Shown: piece by piece, positions 1-5,997 of the stretch
Layout: the number at the start of each line of letters is the position of its first letter
Position numbering within the stretch: position 1 is the first letter of the stretch
Origin: Clostridiales bacterium
GTDB taxonomy: Bacteria > Bacillota > Clostridia > WRLR01
Assembly: GCA_031287655.1 (NCBI GenBank)
Contig: JAITSR010000380.1
Span: forward strand, 1-8,981
DNA: 8,981 nt
Reading direction: 5' to 3'
Made by a program: the position numbers and the translations under genes
The notes under the pieces: generated by a model
What the model saw: only the letters and a program-made list of their open reading frames with translations
Told to the model about the DNA's origin: nothing
Database searches by the model: none

Positions 1-13
1 TGTCGCCGGGGAT

Positions 14-120
14 GGACATGGGGATACCACTTGTCCGCTGTAAGGTGGGTGCTCTGGCTGCGAAGACGCCGCCGAAGGGAACCATAGGGTTCCCTAGCGG
101 GGAGCGAGCGGACTGCTCGC
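14..120. other. Multi-hairpin intergenic segment, possible structured RNA or dispersed repeat
   Basis: No convincing gene is visible in bases 1-150, but inverted repeats are dense. GGACA/TGTCC arms lie at 14-18 and 32-36. A hairpin with GGC-T-GCG and CGC-C-GCC arms and an AAGA loop lies at 56-73. A perfect 7-bp hairpin GGGAACC-ATAG-GGTTCCC lies at 77-94. A 6-bp hairpin GCGAGC-GGACT-GCTCGC lies at 104-120. In addition GTCCGCT (33-39) is complementary to AGCGGAC (107-113), which could close a junction around the two middle hairpins, competing with the first and last ones. No U-run follows, so a simple terminator is unlikely. It matches no RNA family I can name. It could be a dispersed intergenic repeat, the 3' region of an upstream gene, or an uncharacterised RNA. 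Confidence 0.3.
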
Positions 121-131
121 GACGACCGGCC

Positions 132-160
132 TTTTCACCGCGCGCGATTTGCCGTATAAT
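132..160 (+). promoter_or_regulatory. Putative sigma-A promoter upstream of rlmN
   Basis: A perfect -10 hexamer TATAAT lies at 155-160. Seventeen bases upstream, TTTTCA (132-137) matches the -35 consensus TTGACA at four of six positions. Transcription would begin near 167. That would leave a leader of about 28 nt before the ATG at 195, and would place the alternative ATG at 168 essentially at the 5' end. The hexamer and spacing are seen directly; its use as a promoter is inferred. Confidence 0.4.
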
Positions 161-194
161 GATATCTATGAGCGTACTGGGATCGGACGGACGG

Positions 195-1220
195 ATGATG
201 CAGCTTGCGGATATGGACCGGCTTGAGATGAATGAGTGGCTCGCGGGCATCGACCCGGCGGCTTACCGCGCCGCGCAAGTGTTCCGCTGGATCGGGCGCG
301 GCGCGGCCTGCTTTGACGACATGACCGACCTGCCCCGCGAGCTGCGGGCGCGGCTTGCGTCGCGCGCCGCCGTCGGCATCCCGGAGGTCGTCGGGCGGCT
401 TTGCTCCGCGCGGGACGGCACCGTGAAATATGTGCTGAAAACCGCGGACGGCAACGTCGTGGAAAGTGTGCTGATGGAGTACCGCCACGGTTTTTCCGTC
501 TGCGTCTCGTCGCAGGCCGGCTGCCGTATGGGCTGCGCCTTTTGCGCGTCCCGCCCGCAGGGCTTTGCGCGGAGCCTTTCGCCCGGCGAGATGTTCGGGC
601 AGGTCGCGGCGGTCTCCCGGCGCGAGAAAAAGAGCGTCGGGCACGTCGTCGTGATGGGGATCGGCGAGCCCTTCGACAACTATGACGGCACGCTTAAATT
701 CGTCCGGCTCCTGCATGAGCACGAGGAGACGAACATCGGCTACCGCAAGGTCACAATCTCGACGAGCGGCATCCTGCCGGGCATTTTGCGGCTCTCGGAG
801 GAGGGCCTCCCGATCGGGCTTTCCGTTTCGCTCCACGCGTCGAACGACGCCGTCCGGGAGCGGTTGATGCCCGTGAACCGCAAGTATTCTATTGACAAAT
901 TGCTTGAAGGTTGTAAGATATATACAGACAGGACAAAGCGGCGCGTCACATTTGAGTACGCGCTGATCGCGGGTGTGAACGACGCGCCCGGGGACGCGCG
1001 GGAACTTGCGCGCAGACTCCGGCACATGCTGTGCCATGTGAATCTGATTCCTGTGAACCGAACGGAGGATTCCGGCTTTCGCCCGTCGCCCAAGGAGCGT
1101 GTGCGGCGGTTCGCGGAACTCCTGTCGGGCGGCGGCGTTCAAACAACCGTCCGCAGGGAACTGGGCTCGGACATCGCGGCCGCGTGCGGCCAGCTGCGCA
1201 ATACGGTGGTTACGCAATAA
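195..1220 (+). CDS. rlmN: RlmN, dual-specificity 23S rRNA (A2503-C2) / tRNA (A37-C2) methyltransferase, radical SAM
   Basis: RlmN methylates C2 of A2503 in 23S rRNA and of A37 in some tRNAs, using SAM and a 4Fe-4S cluster. Numbered from the ATG at 195 (341 aa, usual length for the family), the radical-SAM motif CxxxCxxC is C110, C114, C117 within QAGCRMGCAFC. The two catalytic cysteines of the RlmN/Cfr mechanism are present: C103 in CVSSQ, seven residues before the cluster, and C331 in DIAAACGQL near the C terminus. MGIGEPF (154-160) corresponds to the usual GMGEPL SAM-site motif. Start choice: the frame is open back to base 12, with further ATGs at 159 and 168. I prefer 195 because family homology begins at about LADMDRLEMNEWL and G-rich sequence precedes it, but 168 is a real alternative. 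It is the first gene of the rlmN-prpC-prkC-rsgA block. A local AT-rich patch near 885-925 stands out. Confidence 0.95.
   Translation: MMQLADMDRLEMNEWLAGIDPAAYRAAQVFRWIGRGAACFDDMTDLPRELRARLASRAAVGIPEVVGRLCSARDGTVKYVLKTADGNVVESVLMEYRHGFSVCVSSQAGCRMGCAFCASRPQGFARSLSPGEMFGQVAAVSRREKKSVGHVVVMGIGEPFDNYDGTLKFVRLLHEHEETNIGYRKVTISTSGILPGILRLSEEGLPIGLSVSLHASNDAVRERLMPVNRKYSIDKLLEGCKIYTDRTKRRVTFEYALIAGVNDAPGDARELARRLRHMLCHVNLIPVNRTEDSGFRPSPKERVRRFAELLSGGGVQTTVRRELGSDIAAACGQLRNTVVTQ
892..919 (+). promoter_or_regulatory. Possible internal promoter within rlmN
   Basis: A consensus -35 TTGACA (892-897) is followed after 16 bp by TAAGAT (914-919), a 4/6 match to TATAAT. The site sits in an AT-rich patch of an otherwise GC-rich gene, about 470 bp upstream of prpC. 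It could drive prpC-prkC separately from rlmN. The residues encoded here are ordinary for the protein, so coincidence is quite possible. Confidence 0.2.
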
Positions 1221-1277
1221 AATTCGGCGGCGCGGCAAGGCGCAGCGCGGCGCGCGCAGCGAGTCGGCAGGCCGAAG

Positions 1278-1333
1278 AACCGACAGGCAAAAAACCGACA
1301 GGCCAAAAGGCCAAAAGGCCCAAAGGGCAAAAG
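1278..1333. repeat. Short purine-rich direct repeats between rlmN and prpC
   Basis: The 11-mer AACCGACAGGC occurs at 1278-1288 and again at 1293-1303, a 15-bp period. It runs straight into a degenerate 8-bp series of AGGCCAAA-like units up to about 1333. The stretch separates the rlmN stop from the prpC ribosome binding region and contains no strong hairpin with a U-run. Slippage-generated spacer sequence is the simplest reading. Confidence 0.45.
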
Positions 1334-1345
1334 AGTTGTAAGGAA

Positions 1346-1390
1346 ATGAAACGGATCAACACAAGGGAGACCAACAGGGATCATTGGTGA
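1346..1390 (+). other. Possible 14-codon leader ORF overlapping the prpC start
   Basis: ATG at 1346 opens MKRINTRETNRDHW and ends at TGA 1388-1390, which overlaps the prpC GTG start (1387) in the string GTGA. Such overlap is typical of translational coupling. AAGGA precedes the ATG but only one base away, too close for a normal Shine-Dalgarno, so translation is doubtful. Confidence 0.15.
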
Positions 1391-2163
1391 ACTTTGCCGG
1401 TAAAAGTGACAAGGGGCTGATACGCAGCCGGAACGAGGATTCGTTCTGTATCATTGGCGGCGCGGACGGCGCGCCTCTGCTGCTCGCGGTCGCGGACGGC
1501 ATGGGCGGGCACAGGGCGGGCGCGACCGCGAGCCAGATGGCGATTTCCGTGATTTCGGAGTCCGTCGCGGCGGCCCCGATCGACTCGGACAACACCGCGG
1601 CTTTGCGTACGCGGCTTTTCGAGCTCGTTCGGATCGCAAATGACGTTATTTACAAAAAGTCGCTGTCGTCGCCGGAGTACGAGGGGATGGGGACGACGCT
1701 GATCGTCGCGGCCGCCCTGCCCGGAAAGCTCACTCTGGCTCACGTCGGGGATTCCTGCGCTTACTATTTTCGGGACCGGGCGGCGTACAAGATCACGACC
1801 GATCACACCTATGTAGAGGAACTCATCCGGATCGGGTCACTGACGCGCGAGGAAGCCGCCCGTCATCCGAAACGCAACTATATCACAAAAGCCGTGGGCT
1901 GCGCGGGCAGGATTGCCGCCGATTTTTACACGGTCGCGCTCAAGGATTATGACAGGGTGCTGCTCTGCACGGACGGCCTTTCCAAAATGCTGACGGAGCC
2001 GGAGATTGCGGAGATTATGTACGCGTCGGACGACCCGGCGCAAATCTGCGGGCGCCTGATCGAACTTTCCAACCACAGGGGCGGGCTTGACAACATCACG
2101 GTGCTGGCGGCAATCAATACCCCGACGCCGCCCGGAGGCTCAGACAGCGAAGCGGCTGTATGA
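1387..2163 (+). CDS. prpC: PrpC/Stp-type PP2C protein serine/threonine phosphatase
   Basis: This soluble, metal-dependent phosphatase reverses phosphorylation by the PASTA kinase encoded next. Numbered from GTG 1387 (258 aa), the PP2C motifs appear in order: SDKGLIRSRNEDSF (7-20), ADGMGGH (36-42, with metal ligand D37), GMGTTL (100-105), HVGDS (119-123), CTDGLS (194-199, metal ligand D196) and GGLDNITV (232-239, metal ligand D235). The set is complete, so an active enzyme is expected. The residue after GDS, often Arg in bacterial PP2Cs, is Cys124. Start choice: AGGGA at 1376-1380 lies six bases before GTG 1387; a TTG at 1384 directly precedes it but is too close to that site. A 107-bp gap separates it from prkC, probably in one operon. 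Confidence 0.95.
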   Translation: MNFAGKSDKGLIRSRNEDSFCIIGGADGAPLLLAVADGMGGHRAGATASQMAISVISESVAAAPIDSDNTAALRTRLFELVRIANDVIYKKSLSSPEYEGMGTTLIVAAALPGKLTLAHVGDSCAYYFRDRAAYKITTDHTYVEELIRIGSLTREEAARHPKRNYITKAVGCAGRIAADFYTVALKDYDRVLLCTDGLSKMLTEPEIAEIMYASDDPAQICGRLIELSNHRGGLDNITVLAAINTPTPPGGSDSEAAV

Positions 2164-2214
2164 ACGCGGCGCGGCGGCATAGGACGCGGCGCGCGCACGA
2201 CTGTATGAACGCGG
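2156..2214. repeat. 14-bp direct repeat CTGTATGAACGCGG around the prpC stop
   Basis: CTGTATGAACGCGG occurs at 2156-2169, containing the prpC stop TGA, and identically at 2201-2214, 45 bp apart. The intervening DNA is GC-rich and simple. A small duplication is the likely cause. The second copy lies in the spacer before prkC. Confidence 0.5.
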
Positions 2215-2252
2215 TATGCACGGCTTATCGCGCGTCGGCGACGTCGGTGTGA
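2160..2252 (+). other. Possible 30-codon ORF bridging prpC and prkC
   Basis: An ATG at 2160 overlaps the prpC stop as ATGA and stays open for 30 codons to TGA 2250-2252, ending at the first base of the prkC AGGAGG (2252-2257). The encoded peptide is Arg/Ala-rich. It has no Shine-Dalgarno of its own and would depend on re-initiation. In GC-rich spacer an open frame of this size is unremarkable. Confidence 0.12.
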
Positions 2253-2270
2253 GGAGGCAGGGAGTTATTC

Positions 2271-4874
2271 ATGGAGCAAATCGTACTTGGAAATAGATAT
2301 GAACTGCACGAGGAAATCGGATCAGGTGGCATGGCGCATGTGTTCAAGGCGCGCGACATCCTGCTGGACCGGATCGTCGCGATCAAAATATTAAAGCCCG
2401 AGTTCACCGAGGACGCGCAGTTCATCGACCGCTTCCGGATCGAGGCGAAGGCGGCCGCGAGTCTTTCAAACGCGAACATCGTGATGATTTACGACGTCGG
2501 GCAGGACGACGGCGTTTACTATATTATCATGGAATACGTCGACGGGATCACGCTCAAAGACTACATTGCGAGCGTCGGGCGGATCGGCTGGAAGGAGGCC
2601 GCCGCGCTTGCGATTCAAATGACGCAGGCGATCGACAGCGCGCACTCCAACCACATCATTCACAGAGACATCAAGCCCCAGAATATTCTGATCACGCGGG
2701 ACAGGAAGATCAAGATCACCGATTTCGGGATCGCGCGCGCCGCGTCCAATTCAACGATGACGACCGTCGGCAACGCAATGGGTTCCGTCCACTATTTCTC
2801 GCCCGAGCAGGCCAAGGGTTCGTTTACGGACGAAAAGTCCGATATCTATTCGCTCGGGATCACGCTGTATGAGATGGTGACGGGCGAAGCGCCGTTCGAC
2901 GGGGAGACGCCGATCGCGGTCGCGCTCAAGCATATTCAGGAGCCGCCCATTCCGCCGTCGCGCCGCAACCCGCAGATTCCTTCGGGTCTCGACGCCGTGA
3001 TTTTAAAGTCGATTGAAAAAGACAAATTTGACCGGTATCAGTCGATGGGCGAAATGCTCTCCGACTTAAAAAAAGTCTTAAAAGACCCCTCCGGCAAGTC
3101 GCTGCGGATTGCCGCGAAGGCCGGGCCCGTATATGCCAACGAACGTCTCGCGGACGGCAGGGCGGCGGATGGCAGAGCGGCGGACGGCAGGGCAGGGGGC
3201 GGCCGCCCCGCAAACGAACGGGGTGCGAACGACCGCGGCGCGGACGGCGCCTATGACGATGGCGGCGTCTATGACAATGGCGGCGCGTATGGCGCGGAGG
3301 GCGGATATGAAAACGATCGCGGCGGGTACGCCGCCGCGAACGACGGGTATGAAAACGCGCGCGGCGGGTACGCGGGCGACTTGCCCGCGGGTGTGTCGAA
3401 CGAGGCCTACGCGGACGGGAGAGATGAATTTGACGACTATGATTACGCGGACGACGACCCGCGGCAAGGGGCGGATATGAACGGCAGACCAACCGGACGG
3501 GCGCAGAGGGGCAGGGCGCCCGCTCCCGCGCGAAACACCAGAAACGGCGGCGGGGGCGGGAACGGCGCCGGGAACCGGGGCAACGCTGCGCGCGGCGCCA
3601 GAAGCGCAAGCGGCAGCCACGGCGGCGGGAACAACAACCGCGGAAACGGCGGGGGCGGAGGCGGGCGCGGCCAGAGCACCGTGTTTGTCGTGGTCTCGCT
3701 CGTCGCGGTCGCGGTCGCGATCGGTTTTATGGTGTGGATCCTGAACAACCTGTTCGGGGTCATTCAACCGCCCGGGGGCGGCGGGGCGGAGGCGGGATTT
3801 TCCGTCGGCAACTACGTCGGGCTCGACTACGACGTGGTAAGCGCGCAGCTTCGTGACGAGGGGATCAAGACGCAGGAGAACCGGGTCGCGAACGACCTCG
3901 TCGAGGCGGGGCGGATCACGGATCAGAACGTCCCGGTCGGCAGGATTTTAAAGCGCGACGGTTCCGACCAGATCGTCTTTGAGGTGAGCGACGGGGTTAG
4001 CAGGTTTGAAATCCCGGATTACCGCGAGCGGGACACGGAAAGCCGGACGGCGGAGGCCGAACTGCGCGCGAACGGACTTGAGGTAGAGGTGCTCGAGGAG
4101 TCTGGCACACAGGTGCGGAAGGGGTATGTCGTGCGCACGGAGCCGAGCGCGGGCGCAAAACTCGAGGCCGGTTCCAAAATCGTGCTCTACCGCAGCTCCG
4201 GTATCGAGACGAACCAGACCACCGTGCCGCAAATCGTCGGCAAAACCTACCGCGAGGCGTTGCTTTTGCTTGACGAATACAAGCTGACGCTCGGCACGGT
4301 CACGCCGGAGGAGACCGTGACCTCCGCGATCGTGATCAGGCAGTCGATCGCGCCGAACACGATCGTCGATGAAGGCGTCTCGATCGACCTGAGCTTTGAG
4401 GGGGCGGAGGTCACGACGACGGAAGCCGTGACGCAGGCCCCGGCCGGGACGGCGACGCCGGAGCCGACGCCGACGCCCGATCCGAACGCGACGCCGACGC
4501 CGGACCCGAACGCGACGCCAACCCCGGACCCGGATGCGGACGGCGCCGGGCGCACGCCGCGCCCGGGCGACGCGTCGTCGGAATCTCAGCCGCCGACGGA
4601 GACGGAGACGACGACCGCGGCGCCGGAGCCCGTCAATATGACGATCCGCCTGACCCTGCCGGTCGACCGCCAATACGAGGAGACCGTCAAGGTGCTCGTC
4701 GAGGCGGTGCCATCCGACACGGGGCGGTTAATCCGGCTCCTGAACCGGAGCGTCAAACGGGACGCCTTCCCGCGCACGCTTGATTTCACGATCCCGGCAA
4801 ACGGCTCGATCGAGCTCAAGGTCTACTATGACGGCGAACTCATGCAGACGCAGACCTTCGTGGCGAATGAATAA
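2271..4874 (+). CDS. prkC: PrkC-type membrane Ser/Thr protein kinase with three PASTA repeats
   Basis: This transmembrane Hanks-type kinase senses peptidoglycan fragments outside the cell and phosphorylates cytoplasmic targets. It has 867 aa; PrkC homologues usually have about 600-700. Kinase domain about 8-270: glycine loop GSGGMAHV (17-24), VAIK Lys39, helix-C Glu58, HRD 131-133 with Lys135 and Asn138, DFG 151-153, and a Thr-rich activation loop (T162, T164, T165) before SPEQ. A very long Gly/Asn/Arg/Asp/Tyr-rich linker (about 286-467) contains ADGRA repeats. One transmembrane helix follows at about 470-492. Three PASTA units are at about 513-574, 578-643 and 650-710. A Thr/Pro/Asp stalk with TPTPDPNA-type repeats (733-756) leads to a C-terminal beta-rich domain of about 75 residues (about 789-867). 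AGGGAG at 2259-2264 gives a good ribosome binding site. The stop overlaps the rsgA start. Confidence 0.96.
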   Translation: MEQIVLGNRYELHEEIGSGGMAHVFKARDILLDRIVAIKILKPEFTEDAQFIDRFRIEAKAAASLSNANIVMIYDVGQDDGVYYIIMEYVDGITLKDYIASVGRIGWKEAAALAIQMTQAIDSAHSNHIIHRDIKPQNILITRDRKIKITDFGIARAASNSTMTTVGNAMGSVHYFSPEQAKGSFTDEKSDIYSLGITLYEMVTGEAPFDGETPIAVALKHIQEPPIPPSRRNPQIPSGLDAVILKSIEKDKFDRYQSMGEMLSDLKKVLKDPSGKSLRIAAKAGPVYANERLADGRAADGRAADGRAGGGRPANERGANDRGADGAYDDGGVYDNGGAYGAEGGYENDRGGYAAANDGYENARGGYAGDLPAGVSNEAYADGRDEFDDYDYADDDPRQGADMNGRPTGRAQRGRAPAPARNTRNGGGGGNGAGNRGNAARGARSASGSHGGGNNNRGNGGGGGGRGQSTVFVVVSLVAVAVAIGFMVWILNNLFGVIQPPGGGGAEAGFSVGNYVGLDYDVVSAQLRDEGIKTQENRVANDLVEAGRITDQNVPVGRILKRDGSDQIVFEVSDGVSRFEIPDYRERDTESRTAEAELRANGLEVEVLEESGTQVRKGYVVRTEPSAGAKLEAGSKIVLYRSSGIETNQTTVPQIVGKTYREALLLLDEYKLTLGTVTPEETVTSAIVIRQSIAPNTIVDEGVSIDLSFEGAEVTTTEAVTQAPAGTATPEPTPTPDPNATPTPDPNATPTPDPDADGAGRTPRPGDASSESQPPTETETTTAAPEPVNMTIRLTLPVDRQYEETVKVLVEAVPSDTGRLIRLLNRSVKRDAFPRTLDFTIPANGSIELKVYYDGELMQTQTFVANE
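3150..3194 (+). repeat. Three tandem 15-bp units coding ADGRA in the PrkC linker
   Basis: Units of GCGGACGGCAGGGCG lie at 3150-3164, 3165-3179 and 3180-3194, differing by one to three bases. Each encodes ADGRA (residues 294-308). They start the disordered juxtamembrane segment. The in-frame 15-bp length suggests growth by slippage. Confidence 0.8.
4467..4538 (+). repeat. Three tandem 24-bp units coding TPTPDPNA in the PrkC stalk
   Basis: Units lie at 4467-4490, 4491-4514 and 4515-4538, encoding TPTPDPNA, TPTPDPNA and TPTPDPDA (residues 733-756). This is a Pro/Thr stalk between the third PASTA repeat and the C-terminal domain, outside the membrane. Unit number probably varies between strains. 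Confidence 0.8.
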
Positions 4875-5937
4875 GAGCGCGGTCGAAACCTTGCGCGGAC
4901 GGATTATCCGTGGCGTCGGCGGCCTCTACGGCGTGTCCGCCGACGCGAAAAACACCCCGGAATCGTCGGAATCGGAGGAATACCTTTGCAGCGCGCGCGG
5001 AATCTTCCGGCGGGAGGGTAAGACGCCGCTCGCCGGGGACGACGTTCTGTTCGAGCCCGACCCGATCCGTCCCGGCTATGGAAATATCGTGCGGATCGGC
5101 GCGCGGCGTTCCGCGCTCCGCAGGCCGGCGGCCGCGAATGTGGACCAGCTTCTGATCGTGCTGACGCTCAGCGCGCCCGCGCCGGACTTTATGCTCGCGG
5201 ATAAATTGATTTTGCACGCGCTGATGAACCACATCACTCCGGCAATTTGCTTTAACAAGTCGGACCTCGCCCCGGCGGCGGCGTTTTTGGAGGAAGCGGA
5301 AGGCTATGCGCGCGCGGGTTTTTTGACGCTGCGGACGGCGGCGGCCCCCTCCGGCGCAGACGGCGCCGACTCCGACGACCCCGACCCTGACGATACCGGC
5401 CCCGGCAATACCGGCGTCGGCGGCGTCGCTCCGGATTTGGGCCTCGGTCCGGAAACGAACTCCGATGATGCCGCTTCCGGTTCGGATTTCGGTCTCGGCC
5501 CGCTCGCGGACGCGCTCCGCGACAAGGTGACGATCCTCGCGGGACAGTCCGGGGTCGGCAAGTCGACGCTTTTTAACCGGATTCTCGAATATGAGCACAT
5601 GCCTGTCGGCGGCATGAGCCGCAAAATCCTCCGCGGCAAGCACACGACGCGCCATGTCGAGCTTGTGCGGATCAAAGGAGGCGGCTGGCTGATCGACTCG
5701 CCGGGCTTTAGCGCGTTTGAAGCCGAGGTCGGGAATTATCGGGAGCTGGACCGCTTTTACCCGGAGTTTGCGCCCTACCGTGAGCTGTGCCGGTTCAAGG
5801 AGTGCAGCCATATCCACGAACCGGGCTGCGCGGTGCTCGCGGCGCTCGGCGAGGGCGCGCTCCACGCGGGACGGCACAGGCGCTACGCCGCGCTTTACGC
5901 GGAGGGCAAAGCGGCGGACGGCCGCAAATATATGTAA
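4867..5937 (+). CDS. rsgA: RsgA, circularly permuted ribosome small-subunit GTPase
   Basis: RsgA binds the 30S subunit and drives late maturation by GTP hydrolysis. The 356-aa product shows an N-terminal OB-fold region (about 10-85) and then a GTPase domain in permuted order: G4 NKSD (130-133), G1 GQSGVGKS (226-233), HTTRH in the switch region (259-263) and G3 DSPG (277-280). A zinc knuckle follows with C308, C313, H315 and C321 in CRFKECSHIHEPGC. An unusual acidic Gly/Asp/Pro-rich segment of about 50 residues (about 160-211) lies between G4 and G1, and the usual G5 'SA' signature is not recognisable there. Start choice: ATG 4867 overlaps the prkC stop by 8 bp, which implies translational coupling, and matches the family N terminus. 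The frame is open further upstream, but that would lie deep inside prkC. Confidence 0.95.
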   Translation: MNKSAVETLRGRIIRGVGGLYGVSADAKNTPESSESEEYLCSARGIFRREGKTPLAGDDVLFEPDPIRPGYGNIVRIGARRSALRRPAAANVDQLLIVLTLSAPAPDFMLADKLILHALMNHITPAICFNKSDLAPAAAFLEEAEGYARAGFLTLRTAAAPSGADGADSDDPDPDDTGPGNTGVGGVAPDLGLGPETNSDDAASGSDFGLGPLADALRDKVTILAGQSGVGKSTLFNRILEYEHMPVGGMSRKILRGKHTTRHVELVRIKGGGWLIDSPGFSAFEAEVGNYRELDRFYPEFAPYRELCRFKECSHIHEPGCAVLAALGEGALHAGRHRRYAALYAEGKAADGRKYM

Positions 5938-5997
5938 TATAAATACATAGCGTATGCACAAAAGCGTGTATGTACAAAATAAAGGAGAAAATCGATT
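5931..5997 (+). promoter_or_regulatory. AT-rich gap with repeats and ribosome binding site before the aminotransferase gene
   Basis: This short gap is strikingly AT-rich against its surroundings. It contains an inverted repeat TATGTA/TACATA (5931-5936 and 5944-5949) over the rsgA stop. An imperfect direct repeat follows, AGCGTATGCACAAA (5949-5962) and AGCGTGTATGTACAAA (5963-5978). AAAGGAG (5981-5987) is a clear Shine-Dalgarno ten bases before ATG 5998. A new promoter is plausible, but I could not find a good -35/-10 pair, and the AT-only stem is not a convincing terminator. Confidence 0.35.

Noticed and set aside
12..194. N-terminal extension of RlmN to the first in-frame ATG
   Set aside because: It would add about 60 residues unlike the family, reads through strong hairpins and the TATAAT promoter, and lacks a ribosome binding site.
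135..1238. Long - strand open frame (367 codons) across rlmN
   Set aside because: It lies antisense to a gene with complete RlmN motifs. GC-rich codon bias leaves the opposite frame open, and its translation is Arg/Ala/His-rich without recognisable motifs.
2926..3767. Several overlapping - strand frames opposite the PrkC linker
   Set aside because: Low-complexity Gly/Asp/Arg codons are open on both strands; translations are Arg/Pro/Ala strings, and the + strand frame continues from kinase to PASTA domains.
3948..4673. - strand open frame opposite the PASTA region
   Set aside because: Arg-rich shadow frame without motifs, opposite well-supported PASTA repeats.
4780..4866. Upstream start for RsgA inside prkC
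   Set aside because: The extra 29 residues are Arg/Ser-rich and overlap the PrkC C-terminal domain; the family N terminus begins after ATG 4867.
5931..5949. TATGTA/TACATA inverted repeat as rsgA terminator
   Set aside because: The stem is six mostly A-T pairs with no GC core and no following T-run.
4840..5961. Long - strand open frame (373 codons) across rsgA
   Set aside because: Shadow of rsgA in GC-rich DNA; the + strand product has all GTPase and zinc-knuckle motifs.
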